From CAXBDP01 sp041689935 (GTDB lineage: Bacteria; Bacteroidota; Bacteroidia; Cytophagales; Cyclobacteriaceae), in the NCBI GenBank assembly GCA_041689935.1, contig JBDNFI010000012.1, positions 17,009-81,008 of the forward strand: 64,000 nt of DNA. The letters are read 5' to 3'. How positions within the stretch are numbered: the stretch's first letter is position 1; every line of letters starts with the position of its first letter. The notes beneath the pieces are model-generated. The model was given only the letters and a program-made list of their open reading frames with translations, had not been told where the DNA came from and made no database searches. A program made the translations under genes and the position numbers. Positions 1 through 8,674 of the stretch are shown here, in pieces.

Positions 1-175
1 CCAAGTCTGATGCAAAAACAAATGAGCCATTGAGAATCCCAACGAAGAGTGGCTTTTTGTCCTGATAATCCTCACTAATTTCTTTCGACAATTCACGCAC
101 TCTTTTTAGAATCGTATTTTCATCCATATAGATTGAAAATTCCTTGTCTTTCAGCGTAATGAAATTGTTAATCAT
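1..175 (-). CDS. hpt: hypoxanthine phosphoribosyltransferase, partial (N-terminal 58 codons)
   Basis: The gene runs off the left edge. Translating the minus strand from the ATG at 175 gives a protein starting MINNFITLKDKEFSIYMDEN and continuing through KKPLFVGILNGSFVFASDL. The segment FVGILNGSFVFASDL matches the conserved strand and loop near the N-terminus of hypoxanthine-guanine phosphoribosyltransferases, purine salvage enzymes that join hypoxanthine or guanine to PRPP. The PRPP-binding loop would lie outside the window and cannot be checked. A second salvage phosphoribosyltransferase, upp, lies about 1.1 kb away on the other strand. Confidence 0.8.
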   Translation of the reverse strand, partial: MINNFITLKDKEFSIYMDENTILKRVRELSKEISEDYQDKKPLFVGILNGSFVFASDL

Positions 176-293
176 TAGTTACAATAAGTTTTTTAGAGAA
201 TTAATTTGATTGATTCTTCCAATAAATGGCGAAATTACAAACTATTTGCAGAAGAACGATGTCCGAGTGTGATTAGATTAAAAGCGGGAGGAA

Positions 294-1217
294 TTAATCC
301 AACTCACTAAAGAACTTTTTGTAGAGGTTCAACATGCTTTTAATATCCTTTTTATTCACCTTTTCGGTAGGCGTATGCGCCCCGTGGATGGGTGCTCCTA
401 CAAAACACCAATCGATTGGATAGGGCGAGGTCTGCAATTCGCGTCCATCGCTTGACCCTCCCTCTTCTACCTCCCGCTGATATGGGATTTCTGAACCCTC
501 CGCTATTGAGAGGATTTTGTTGATAAATATCTTTCTCGGTATATTTCTATCTCTCAGCGATATAGCAGCACCTTTTCCATGATACACACCATCCGTTACC
601 CAAGTAATGTCGGAGATTAATGCTTGGTACACGCCAAATTCTTCAACCATAAATTTGGCAAGAAAAGGAACGCTCCCACCTCCATGCTCCTCCCAAGTGC
701 TAAATACCAGTAAGCCATTCTCCAAGGTTTCTGCCAGTTTCAACAGGTTGAATACGCCCAAGCGATTATCCAAATATGCGGAGCTAATGTGATCTTTGGT
801 TTCTTCGAAATGGACTTCATAGGAAAGGGGAGTGCCCGATTGTATTCCTCTACCAAAGTGATAAAATGCATGCCCTTCCTTATCCGAAACAAGCGAACAC
901 CTGATCGGGCCAAGGGCATCTTCTCCAACAAGCATGGTGCTGTCCTCCGCATCTGGAGAGCCTACGGACACCAATTGATTTTCGTAGCGGACGGTGAAGC
1001 CTACCGTATCGGTATGCGCAAAGGCGGCCACTTTCGGCTTGCCAAACGCCAAGACTAAAGTATCCTGAAAACCATCCCCGAAATACATAACAGGTTTGCT
1101 TTTCCAATTGGGCATCCCTTCCTTCACATATTCAATAATGAAATCTCGGATGGCTGCTTCGTTTCCAGACGTTCCTGGTATATCGCAGAGTTGCTTTAGT
1201 AGATCAAATTCCTTCAT
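294..1217 (-). CDS. M42-family metallo-aminopeptidase
   Basis: A cytoplasmic di-metal aminopeptidase of the M42 (glutamyl aminopeptidase, FrvX-like) type, about 307 residues, expected to trim short peptides. The metal and catalytic motifs are in order: AHTDTVG (first metal His/Asp), SSAYLDNRLG (bridging Asp), STWEEHGGG (catalytic Glu pair), the GSSDGRE segment and a C-terminal GAHTPTEKV His. An upstream in-frame TTG at 1238 would add seven residues, but the ATG at 1217 (MKEFDLL) is the better start because the domain begins right after it. The gene is divergent from upp with a 73 bp gap. It is somewhat shorter than typical M42 enzymes (about 340-360 residues), so the PDZ-like insertion domain is probably reduced. 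Confidence 0.8.
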   Translation of the reverse strand: MKEFDLLKQLCDIPGTSGNEAAIRDFIIEYVKEGMPNWKSKPVMYFGDGFQDTLVLAFGKPKVAAFAHTDTVGFTVRYENQLVSVGSPDAEDSTMLVGEDALGPIRCSLVSDKEGHAFYHFGRGIQSGTPLSYEVHFEETKDHISSAYLDNRLGVFNLLKLAETLENGLLVFSTWEEHGGGSVPFLAKFMVEEFGVYQALISDITWVTDGVYHGKGAAISLRDRNIPRKIFINKILSIAEGSEIPYQREVEEGGSSDGRELQTSPYPIDWCFVGAPIHGAHTPTEKVNKKDIKSMLNLYKKFFSELD

Positions 1218-1239
1218 TATTCGCAAAGCTAATCCCAAA

Positions 1240-1271
1240 TTGATTGAAGAATGATTTTTTATCTATTTTTG
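1240..1271 (+). promoter_or_regulatory. Bacteroidota-type promoter for upp
   Basis: A TATTTTTG box at 1264-1271 matches the -7 consensus TAnnTTTG of the Bacteroidota primary sigma factor. TTG triplets at 1240-1242 and 1244-1246 could serve as the -33 element, with 21 or 17 bp spacing. The -7 box lies 19 bp before the upp ATG. This is a consensus match only. Confidence 0.5.
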
Positions 1272-1290
1272 TCAACCTAAATCATCCAAC

Positions 1291-1941
1291 ATGCTATTCA
1301 ATTTAACAGAATCAGCTTCTATTGCGAGCCATTTCCTTTCTGAAATTCGAGAGATCAATACCCAAAAGGATCGACTGAGATTTCGTAGAAATATGGAGCG
1401 ATTGGGCGAAATACTTGCCTACGAATTATCTAAGGAATTAGACTATTCTCCTGCGCATGTCAACACCGTATTGGGTGAGGCGAGTGTTGATGAGTTGAGA
1501 GAGTTTCCAGTGATCATCACCATTCTACGGGCAGGCTTGCCTCTTTATCAAGGGATTTTGAATTATTTTGATAGATCTGATTCGGGTTTTGTAGGTGCTT
1601 ATCGGGCGCACAAAGGGAGTGAAACTGAGTTTGTGATCAAAACTGACTATTTGGCTTGTCCGAATGTGGACGATCGGATATTGATATTAGCTGACCCGAT
1701 GTTGGCAACTGGTCGGTCTTTGGTAGATGGCATGAATATGATTCTGAAAAATGGTAAACCGAAGTTTGTTCATATCGTATCTGCTATTGCTACTCCAGAA
1801 GGAATTCGCCATTTGAAGGAGCATTTTCCAGTTCCTTTTAAAATATGGACCGCAGTTGTGGATACTGGGCTAAATGAAAAATCATACATTGTGCCTGGTT
1901 TGGGCGATGCAGGTGATTTAAGCTTTGGAGATAAATTATAA
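1291..1941 (+). CDS. upp: uracil phosphoribosyltransferase
   Basis: Converts uracil and PRPP to UMP in pyrimidine salvage. The protein is 216 residues, normal for the family. It carries the ILRAGLPLYQG segment, the PRPP-binding loop ADPMLATGRS (near residues 132-141) and the diagnostic C-terminal uracil-binding signature YIVPGLGDAGDLSFG. The gene is followed after 12 bp by an antiporter gene on the same strand, so they may be cotranscribed, although no functional link is obvious. Confidence 0.93.
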   Translation: MLFNLTESASIASHFLSEIREINTQKDRLRFRRNMERLGEILAYELSKELDYSPAHVNTVLGEASVDELREFPVIITILRAGLPLYQGILNYFDRSDSGFVGAYRAHKGSETEFVIKTDYLACPNVDDRILILADPMLATGRSLVDGMNMILKNGKPKFVHIVSAIATPEGIRHLKEHFPVPFKIWTAVVDTGLNEKSYIVPGLGDAGDLSFGDKL

Positions 1942-1953
1942 ATAGAAATTGTA

Positions 1954-2889
1954 ATGCAGGATTATTTACTGCTTTTGGCAGGATTAGTTGTATTGATAGC
2001 GGGAGGTGAAGGGCTGGTGAGAGGCTCCACTTCGTTAGCTCTTAAGTTTAGAATTTCACCATTGGTGGTAGGACTTACCATAGTGTCGTTCGGCACCTCT
2101 GCTCCCGAGTTATTGATTAGCCTTACTTCCGCACTCCAAGGCAGTCCCGACTTGGCTATGGGAAATGTGGTAGGTTCCAATATTTGCAATATTGCGCTCA
2201 TTCTTGGGCTTACATCCATTATTTATCCAATGGGCGTATCTAAGAATTCCCGACTTATTGACTGGCCTGTTTGTATGGGAGCATCATTACTTCTGTACTT
2301 TCTTACCCTCAATGGGATTCTTTCCTGGGTAGAAGGCAGCGTGTTTGTGCTTTTATTAATCACTTACAATGTGTTTCTGATTCGTAAATCACGAAAAGAA
2401 AATACCCGATTAGAGGGCTTTGTGGCTGAAAAACATAGCAAAAATTCTTATTTGAGAGATATTGGTTTTATCTCGATAGGAATAGTTGGATTATATTTTG
2501 GAGCAGAGTGGTTTGTGGGAGGAGCTAAGAATATTGCCTCCTTGATGGGAATCAGCGAAAGAGTAATAGGGCTAACCGTAGTAGCCCTTGGCACAAGTCT
2601 GCCAGAATTGGTCACCTCCGTGGTGGCGGCATTTCGTAAGCAAATGGATATGGCATTAGGCAATATCATTGGTTCCAATGTCTTTAATATTCTGAGCATA
2701 TTGGGCATTACCAGCATCATCATCCCTATTCAAGTTTCTCCAGACATCATTCGTGTGGACATGGTTTGGATGCTCATCATCACATTCATGCTTTTTCCAA
2801 TGATGGTTCTTTTCAGAAAAATTACTCGTGTGGAAGGATTTATATTGTTAGGCACTTATGTTGCTTATGTGGTGACGGTAATGAAATAA
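1954..2889 (+). CDS. calcium/sodium antiporter, CaCA superfamily (YrbG-like)
   Basis: An inner-membrane cation exchanger of 311 residues with about ten hydrophobic segments. The two diagnostic inverted alpha-repeats are plain: FGTSAPELLISL followed by GNVVGSNICNIALILG in the first half, and LGTSLPELVTSVVA followed by GNIIGSNVFNILSILG in the second. These repeats hold the ion-coordinating acidic residues in CaCA proteins. The family exchanges Ca2+ for Na+ or H+; the actual ions cannot be read from sequence. It ends one base before the start of the next gene, suggesting translational coupling. Confidence 0.88.
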   Translation: MQDYLLLLAGLVVLIAGGEGLVRGSTSLALKFRISPLVVGLTIVSFGTSAPELLISLTSALQGSPDLAMGNVVGSNICNIALILGLTSIIYPMGVSKNSRLIDWPVCMGASLLLYFLTLNGILSWVEGSVFVLLLITYNVFLIRKSRKENTRLEGFVAEKHSKNSYLRDIGFISIGIVGLYFGAEWFVGGAKNIASLMGISERVIGLTVVALGTSLPELVTSVVAAFRKQMDMALGNIIGSNVFNILSILGITSIIIPIQVSPDIIRVDMVWMLIITFMLFPMMVLFRKITRVEGFILLGTYVAYVVTVMK

Positions 2890-2890
2890 T

Positions 2891-3337
2891 ATGACCCTAG
2901 AACTTTTATTGCAGTATTTTGCAATTTTTTCAGTAAGCATTTTCAAATTTATTGCAGGCCCGATACTGGGGATGACAACCGGCACAGATAGCTGGATTAC
3001 GGCATTGCTCACAGTGGGAGGTATGATGACTGGCGTAGTCGCGGTCACTTTGGCGGGCAAACCCATGAGAATATTTATCAACAAGAAGTTCTTCTCAAGA
3101 AGAAAAAAGTTTTCTGCTAAAAACAGGCGATTTGTAAAGCTTTGGGGGAGTTATGGGGTGTTCGGGGTTTCTTTTCTGACGCCTGTGATTCTCAGCCCAA
3201 TTGGTGGGTCACTGTTGGTAGCGAGTATGGGAGGCAAAACCTCCCGCATTCTTTTGTGGATGACCTTAAGTGCTATTTTCTGGGGAATTATCTTCTCCCA
3301 AGGTATTTTCTTCTTTGCAGATTATTTTAACTCCTAA
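2891..3337 (+). CDS. small polytopic membrane protein of unknown function
   Basis: A 148-residue protein with four to five predicted membrane segments: an N-terminal helix, a GGMMTGVVAVTLAGKP segment, a very basic cytoplasmic loop (KKFFSRRKKFSAKNRR) and two C-terminal helices including FGVSFLTPVILSPIGGSLL. The Pro/Gly-rich motif recalls small multidrug-export or SNARE-associated (DedA-like) families, but I cannot assign it. It begins one base after the antiporter stop and is probably in the same transcript. A GCGGGAGG octamer lies inside it on the opposite strand at 3240-3247. Confidence 0.65.
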   Translation: MTLELLLQYFAIFSVSIFKFIAGPILGMTTGTDSWITALLTVGGMMTGVVAVTLAGKPMRIFINKKFFSRRKKFSAKNRRFVKLWGSYGVFGVSFLTPVILSPIGGSLLVASMGGKTSRILLWMTLSAIFWGIIFSQGIFFFADYFNS

Positions 3338-3360
3338 ATCCAGCAAGCTTTTCTTTTGAA

Positions 3361-4272
3361 TTAGGCCTCCTCTAAATCCTCATCAGGCATTATTTCTATG
3401 TCCTGTATCAGCACCCTTTTAGATATTCTCTGGCCGGTAGGAGTTGCTGCAAGTCCGCCCAAGGCTGTTTCCTTATAGCGAGCTTCCATACTTTGGCCTA
3501 TTTCGCCCATTGCCTCTATGCATTCATCCACTGGGATTACAGCATCTACATTGGCAATGGCAATTTGTGCGGAAGAGAATGCAATCGCCGCTGCACTTGC
3601 ATTGCGTACCACACAAGGGATTTCCACCAAGCCCGCTACAGGGTCGCACACTAAGCCTAGCATGCATTGGATGGTAATGCCCACCGCATTGAAAATTTGA
3701 TCCACATTGCCACCAAGACAATACACCAATGCGCCAGAACCCATCGCTGCTGCTGAGCCAGTTTCTGCTTGGCAACCACCTACTGCGCCAGATAGTGAGG
3801 CTTTTTTCTCTATAATCAGTCCGATACCAGCAGAAATTAAAATACCTTCCAGCATTTTTTGATCACCGGTGCCGTGAATTTCCTGCATGGTAGTAAATAT
3901 GCCTGGCAATATTCCAGATGCTCCTGCAGTTGGTGCAGCCACGACTTTGCCCATACAGGAGTTTACTTCTTTGGCTGCTAATGCTCGTGATATTAGTTTT
4001 TTAAATTCCGGAGTCAATACATTCAAAGGATGATTGTACACCTTTTTTGCTCCATTATTAATCATTCCTGAGCGTGAAGTCATATTTTCTTCTAAGCCCG
4101 TTTTTACGGCATCTTTCATCACATCGTATGCCCTTTGTAATCCTTCGTAGATGGCCTCTTTACTAGTTCCTTTCTGCGAGATTTCAAATTCTAGCACTGT
4201 ATCAAATAAAGATTGATTGTTTTCCTGCGCGTATTTCTTCCAGCCTTCGAAAGAGTCAAATAAAAATGCCAT
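3361..4272 (-). CDS. sdaAA: L-serine ammonia-lyase, iron-sulfur type, alpha subunit
   Basis: Deaminates L-serine to pyruvate using a 4Fe-4S cluster. The 303 residues cover the whole alpha domain: MTSRSGMINNGAKKV near the N-terminus, SCMGKVVAAPTAGASGILPG in the middle, and the cysteine-containing segments GGCQAETGSA, CMLGLVCDPVAG and VEIPCVVRN that supply cluster ligands and the substrate pocket. The beta (ACT-like) domain, fused or adjacent in many bacteria, is not in this window. It therefore either lies elsewhere or is dispensable. The gene converges on the membrane-protein gene at 3337. Confidence 0.9.
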   Translation of the reverse strand: MAFLFDSFEGWKKYAQENNQSLFDTVLEFEISQKGTSKEAIYEGLQRAYDVMKDAVKTGLEENMTSRSGMINNGAKKVYNHPLNVLTPEFKKLISRALAAKEVNSCMGKVVAAPTAGASGILPGIFTTMQEIHGTGDQKMLEGILISAGIGLIIEKKASLSGAVGGCQAETGSAAAMGSGALVYCLGGNVDQIFNAVGITIQCMLGLVCDPVAGLVEIPCVVRNASAAAIAFSSAQIAIANVDAVIPVDECIEAMGEIGQSMEARYKETALGGLAATPTGQRISKRVLIQDIEIMPDEDLEEA

Positions 4273-4379
4273 AATACAATTCTTTTAGGGTCTATTCTCA
4301 ATACGAATGTCGGCAATTTACGTTCGAAGTCCATAGTATTTGCCAACAGATATATTTAATCCCTTGCTATATTTGCCAG

Positions 4380-5420
4380 ATGGAATTGAAAAATGACTTG
4401 GTATTAAGAGCCGCTCGTGGCGAAAAAACAGAGAGAACTCCCGTATGGATGATGCGGCAAGCCGGAAGGATATTGCCAGAATACAGAGCTGTACGGGATA
4501 AAATGAGCGGATTTATTGAGCTAGCAAAGACTCCTGAAAGAGCTGCCGAAGTAACTTTACAGCCGGTAGATCTGCTAGGAGTAGATGCGGCAATTATCTT
4601 TTCAGATATTTTGGTGATTCCAGAGGCAATGGGATTGCCTTATGAAATGATTGAAAAAAGAGGTCCGATATTCCCGAATACGGTCCGTACCCAGGCAGAC
4701 TTATCAAAAATAAGAATTGCGAATGCTGCCGAGGACTTGAAATATGTCACCGATGCCATCAAAATCTCCAAAAGGGAGCTAAATGGTCGAGTTCCTTTGA
4801 TTGGTTTTGCGGGAGCGCCTTGGACCGTATTTGCATATATGACAGAAGGCTCAGGGAGCAAGACTTTTTCGGTTCCTCGCAAGCTGTTGTATAACGAGCC
4901 TGCCTTTTCGCATCAATTGCTGCAAATGATTACCGATAGCACCATAGACTATTTGAAAGCTCAAATTGCCGCTGGTGCAGATATGGTGCAGATTTTCGAC
5001 TCGTGGGCGGGGGTATTGCCAGCGGACCATTATAGTGAGTTTTCTATGAGATATATTCGCCAAATATGCGAGGCCATTACGGAAGCGCCCGTGACGGTAT
5101 TTGCCAAAGGCGCATTTTTCGCTTTGGAAGAGATGGCCGATTTGCCATGCCGAACTATCGGCCTAGATTGGAATATGGGAATTGAAGCAACCAGAAAGAT
5201 TATAGGTTCGGACAAAACCTTGCAGGGAAATTTAGATCCTGCGGCACTGTATGGCACGCGTAAAGAAGTGCAAAAAGCCACAGAAAGAATGCTGGATCAA
5301 TTTGGTTCGCATAAGCATATTGCCAATTTGGGGCATGGCTTATATCCCGATATCCATCCCGATAGTGCCAAAGTATTTGTGGAAACCGTGAAGGAGTATA
5401 GCTCAAAAATGCCTCGCTAA
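4380..5420 (+). CDS. hemE: uroporphyrinogen decarboxylase
   Basis: Cytosolic heme-pathway enzyme that decarboxylates the four acetate side chains of uroporphyrinogen III to coproporphyrinogen III. The 346-residue protein carries the N-terminal signature TPVWMMRQAGRILPEYR (active-site Arg residues), FSDILVIPEAMG, the second signature GFAGAPWTVFAYM, the DSWAG loop and the C-terminal NLGHGLYPD. The ATG at 4380 lies five bases after a TATATTTG box (4368-4375), so the transcript could be leaderless or nearly so. No other heme genes are adjacent. Confidence 0.95.
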   Translation: MELKNDLVLRAARGEKTERTPVWMMRQAGRILPEYRAVRDKMSGFIELAKTPERAAEVTLQPVDLLGVDAAIIFSDILVIPEAMGLPYEMIEKRGPIFPNTVRTQADLSKIRIANAAEDLKYVTDAIKISKRELNGRVPLIGFAGAPWTVFAYMTEGSGSKTFSVPRKLLYNEPAFSHQLLQMITDSTIDYLKAQIAAGADMVQIFDSWAGVLPADHYSEFSMRYIRQICEAITEAPVTVFAKGAFFALEEMADLPCRTIGLDWNMGIEATRKIIGSDKTLQGNLDPAALYGTRKEVQKATERMLDQFGSHKHIANLGHGLYPDIHPDSAKVFVETVKEYSSKMPR

Positions 5421-5434
5421 GTAAGCAGAAGATT

Positions 5435-6424
5435 TTATTCCAGAATGTTTTTCTTGATCGCCTCTTCCATAAGTCGATCCTTTGGGACAGGCACTACACC
5501 GATGTATTCACACACTAAGCCACCTCCTAGGTTTGCCAATGCAGCTATTTGTTTAGCTGGCATATTCAAAGCTAGGCCTATTGCCGCTATGCTAATGACC
5601 GTATCTCCCGCACCAGAAACATCAGAAATAAGACGTAGATGGGCAGGAATCCATATTTTCTCTTCGCCTGTATCGTAGTAAAGACCTTTTTCTGAAAGAG
5701 TTACCAGCACTTGTTTGGCATCCAATTCCTCCCGCAATTTTTCTACAGCATACTCAATATCTGCTTCATTGGATAGGTCTATATCCATTTTGAGCCCTTC
5801 TCGGAGTTCTTTTAAATTTGGTTTAAATAGCGTTACTCCTGTATAATTGAGGAAATTCACCTTCTTCGGATCCACTACTACAGGGATATTGTGCAAATTG
5901 GCAATTTCTATGGTTTTGGAAATAATGCCGGGTGTGATAGTTCCTTTATCATAATCTTCGAAAATGATTACATCTGATTCTGGAATCAGTTGAGCAATCA
6001 ATTGGCTGAGGCTCCTTTCTTCCAATGCTTGAAGCGGGAGGTTGGATTCGGTATCTACTCTGAGCATGTGCTGCGAGCCAGACAGAATTCTTTCCTTTAG
6101 AGTAGTTATTCTTTTATCGCTTTGAATAATCCCACGTGTTTGCATCCCACGCGTTTTCATTAATTGGATAAAGTTATGGCCATCCGTATCATCGCCCACG
6201 ATGGAACAAAGAATTGGGGTAGCACCTAAAGCCAGAATATTCAACGCGACATTGGCAGCTCCTCCTAGTCTACTTTCTCTTTTGATGGCATGCACCACAG
6301 GGACAGGAGCCTCGGGAGAAATTCTATCCACTTTGCCCCATATATAGGAGTCGACCATCACATCGCCAATGATTAATGCTTTAGCGCCCTTGAAGGATTC
6401 GAATAGATTTTCTACTGAGCTCAT
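5435..6424 (-). CDS. rfaE1: D-glycero-beta-D-manno-heptose-7-phosphate kinase (RfaE domain I)
   Basis: A 329-residue PfkB-family sugar kinase that closely resembles the N-terminal half of HldE. It has the N-terminal GDVMVDSYIWGKVDRISPEA segment, ESRLGGAANVALN (substrate-binding Gly pair) and the C-terminal SDVSGAGDTVISI signature holding the catalytic Asp and anion hole. The role would be making the ADP-heptose precursor of LPS inner core. The adenylyltransferase domain of bifunctional HldE is absent, so it must be a separate gene elsewhere. The gene lies 13 bp downstream of an aminotransferase on the same strand; that pairing suggests an operon but no shared pathway. Confidence 0.82.
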   Translation of the reverse strand: MSSVENLFESFKGAKALIIGDVMVDSYIWGKVDRISPEAPVPVVHAIKRESRLGGAANVALNILALGATPILCSIVGDDTDGHNFIQLMKTRGMQTRGIIQSDKRITTLKERILSGSQHMLRVDTESNLPLQALEERSLSQLIAQLIPESDVIIFEDYDKGTITPGIISKTIEIANLHNIPVVVDPKKVNFLNYTGVTLFKPNLKELREGLKMDIDLSNEADIEYAVEKLREELDAKQVLVTLSEKGLYYDTGEEKIWIPAHLRLISDVSGAGDTVISIAAIGLALNMPAKQIAALANLGGGLVCEYIGVVPVPKDRLMEEAIKKNILE

Positions 6425-6437
6425 AGTAATAATAGTA

Positions 6438-7634
6438 TCAATTAAGTTTCGATAGTAAATCTTTGATTCTTCTTAATGCCTCAATCAGATCGTCGTTGGA
6501 AGCTGCAAAAGAAATACGAATACAGTCCGGTGCGCCAAAAGCGCCACCTGTAACGACAGAAACATACGCTTCCTTGAGAATATAGATGGCTAATTCATCT
6601 GCATTATGAATGGTGGTATTTTCGTCACTTTTTCCAAAATAATGGCTTACATCAGGAAACGCATAGAATGCACCTTCAGGGTCATTCATTTTGATATTTG
6701 GGATATCGCTTAATAGATCCATCACCAATTTTTTGCGCTCTTTGTATACTTTGCCCATGGCAATGGTCGGGCTTAAGTCTCCCGAGATAGCGGCTAAGGC
6801 GGCTCTTTGAGCAATACTTGAAATACCAGAAGTGAATTGCCCTTGGATTTTTTCGCATGCTTTGGCAATGCTTACCGGAGCCGAGACATAGCCTACTCTC
6901 CAGCCAGTCATTGCGAATCCTTTTGAGAAGCCATTGATGGTAATTACTTGGTCTTTCACCTCTGGGAAAGAACCAATGCTAATATGCTTGCCATTGAAAT
7001 TGATATGCTCGTATATTTCATCCGCAACAATAAACACATTTGGATGCGTGCTCATCACCTGCGCAATGGCTTTCAACTCTTCTTTTGAAAATACTGCACC
7101 TGTTGGATTGCAAGGAGAGGAATAAATAATGGCCTTTGTCCTATCAGTGATGGCGGCTTCGAGTTGCTCAGCAGTTGCTTTGAAGTCTTGCTCCACACCA
7201 CCATAAATATATACTGGAGTTCCTTCTGCCAATTTGATGATTTCTGCATAGCTCACCCAAAATGGACTAAATACCACCACTTCATCGCCAGGGTTGAGAA
7301 GACACATCATTACATTGGCGATCGACTGCTTAGCACCAGCAGATACCACAATATTTTCTGCTTGTGATTCGACTCCATTTTCCTCCCGCAATTTTTTTGC
7401 GATTGCTTGCCTTAAGTCTGGGTACCCGGCTACGGGTGGATAGGTAAACCATTTTCCTTCATCAATGGCATCTTTTGCAGCTTGGCGAATATGATCTGGA
7501 GTAGCAAAATCAGGCTCTCCAAGACTGAGAGAGATCACATTTACACCTTGAGCTTTCAGTTCTCTAGCTTTGCTTGCCATAGCCAAAGTTGCTGATTCCT
7601 CCATATTTTTTATTCTATTAGATAGAAATTCCAT
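6438..7634 (-). CDS. class I/II pyridoxal-phosphate aminotransferase (aspartate aminotransferase type)
   Basis: A 398-residue fold-type I aminotransferase. It has LSLGEPDFATPDHI at the N-terminus, SAGAKQSIANVMM (PLP phosphate binding), YSSPCNPTGAVFS (substrate Asn), VADEIYEHI (PLP-ring Asp and Tyr) and NGFSKGFAMTGWRVGY, whose Lys forms the PLP Schiff base. The pattern is that of subgroup I-gamma aspartate/prephenate aminotransferases; exact substrate cannot be decided from sequence. It sits 13 bp upstream of the heptose kinase gene on the same strand. Confidence 0.88.
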   Translation of the reverse strand: MEFLSNRIKNMEESATLAMASKARELKAQGVNVISLSLGEPDFATPDHIRQAAKDAIDEGKWFTYPPVAGYPDLRQAIAKKLREENGVESQAENIVVSAGAKQSIANVMMCLLNPGDEVVVFSPFWVSYAEIIKLAEGTPVYIYGGVEQDFKATAEQLEAAITDRTKAIIYSSPCNPTGAVFSKEELKAIAQVMSTHPNVFIVADEIYEHINFNGKHISIGSFPEVKDQVITINGFSKGFAMTGWRVGYVSAPVSIAKACEKIQGQFTSGISSIAQRAALAAISGDLSPTIAMGKVYKERKKLVMDLLSDIPNIKMNDPEGAFYAFPDVSHYFGKSDENTTIHNADELAIYILKEAYVSVVTGGAFGAPDCIRISFAASNDDLIEALRRIKDLLSKLN

Positions 7635-7705
7635 AGCACATATTTTCTGATAAAGTAAAGTCTAATTTGTTCCCAAATAAAGGGATTTTATGTCTTGGGT
7701 TAAAA

Positions 7706-8317
7706 TTATTGTTCGTAAAGAGTTCTGCTCAGGATGCTCCGTCCTAAGGTTATTTCGTCGGCATATTCCAGCTCTCCACCAATCGGAATGCCACGAGCAA
7801 TGGTACTCATTTTGATCCCAGCGTCTTTCAGCTTTTTGGTAATGTAAAATGCCGTTGTGTCGCCTTCCATAGTAGATGGGAGTGCGAATATTATTTCCTT
7901 TATTTCACTGCCTTCGGCATATACTCGCTGAATGAGGCTGTCAATTTTTAATTCGCTTGGACCAATGCCAGAGACGGGCGATATAATTCCGCCCAATACA
8001 TGATATTTTCCTTGAAATTGGGACGTATTTTCAATGGCTAATACGTCTTGGATATTTTCTACCAGACAAATCACGCTCGAATCTCTTTTGTGTGAGGAGC
8101 ATATTTGGCATACTTCAGCGTCGGAGATATTGTGGCATTGCCCGCAATAGTGGATGTCTTTTCTCAAATGTGTGATTGCTGCCGCAAGGTCGATCGTCTC
8201 TTGTTCGTTTTCTTTGAGGAGATACAATACGAGTCGCAATGCAGTTTTTTTTCCAATGCCTGGAAGTTTTGAAATTTCATTTACGGCATTTTCTACCAGC
8301 TTGGAAGGGAAGTTCAT
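7706..8317 (-). CDS. recR: recombination mediator RecR
   Basis: A DNA-binding clamp-like protein that acts with RecF and RecO to load RecA at gaps. The 203-residue protein has the expected order: a helix-hairpin-helix region with KLPGIGKKTALRLVLY, a four-cysteine zinc motif (CGQCHNISDAEVCQIC) and a Toprim domain beginning VICLVENIQDVLAIE with ALPSTMEGDTTAFYI. The stop precedes a 71 bp gap to the aminotransferase, and clpS is 14 bp upstream on the same strand, so clpS and recR are probably cotranscribed. Confidence 0.95.
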   Translation of the reverse strand: MNFPSKLVENAVNEISKLPGIGKKTALRLVLYLLKENEQETIDLAAAITHLRKDIHYCGQCHNISDAEVCQICSSHKRDSSVICLVENIQDVLAIENTSQFQGKYHVLGGIISPVSGIGPSELKIDSLIQRVYAEGSEIKEIIFALPSTMEGDTTAFYITKKLKDAGIKMSTIARGIPIGGELEYADEITLGRSILSRTLYEQ

Positions 8318-8331
8318 GTAGTTTAGTTGGA

Positions 8332-8613
8332 TTAAAGTACTGCTGCATTGATTCCAGCATCAAGTATTGCATCTTTCATTGGTAAGAGCTCTTCTTCAGT
8401 GCCTTTTTTTACCGAACATTTTCCTTTATAATGGATAATCAATGTGCATTGTTCTGCTTGATGCTTGCTATGTTTACAGACTTTTATGAGCGTATCGATT
8501 ACATGATCGAAGGTATTGACTTCATCATTGAAAACAACTAGCTCTTTGTCATCAACCAGTTCGAGGGTTTCGGTGACTACTTCTTCCTGATATTTGGTTA
8601 ATTCGATTGTCAT
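8332..8613 (-). CDS. clpS: ClpS-like ATP-dependent Clp protease adaptor
   Basis: A 93-residue protein matching ClpS, the adaptor that delivers N-degron substrates to a Clp ATPase. The core is VVFNDEVNTFDHVIDTL, matching the N-D-(D/E)-x-N-T signature that binds N-terminal residues. It is followed by a C-terminal half with CTLIIHYKGKCSVKKG. A ClpC ATPase, the natural partner, is encoded at 43989-46529. The gene is 14 bp upstream of recR. Confidence 0.85.
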   Translation of the reverse strand: MTIELTKYQEEVVTETLELVDDKELVVFNDEVNTFDHVIDTLIKVCKHSKHQAEQCTLIIHYKGKCSVKKGTEEELLPMKDAILDAGINAAVL

Positions 8614-8674
8614 ATCAACTATTTATTGGCAAAATTAAAAATTATGAACAATTTGGCCGCTTTCTAATTCGCAA

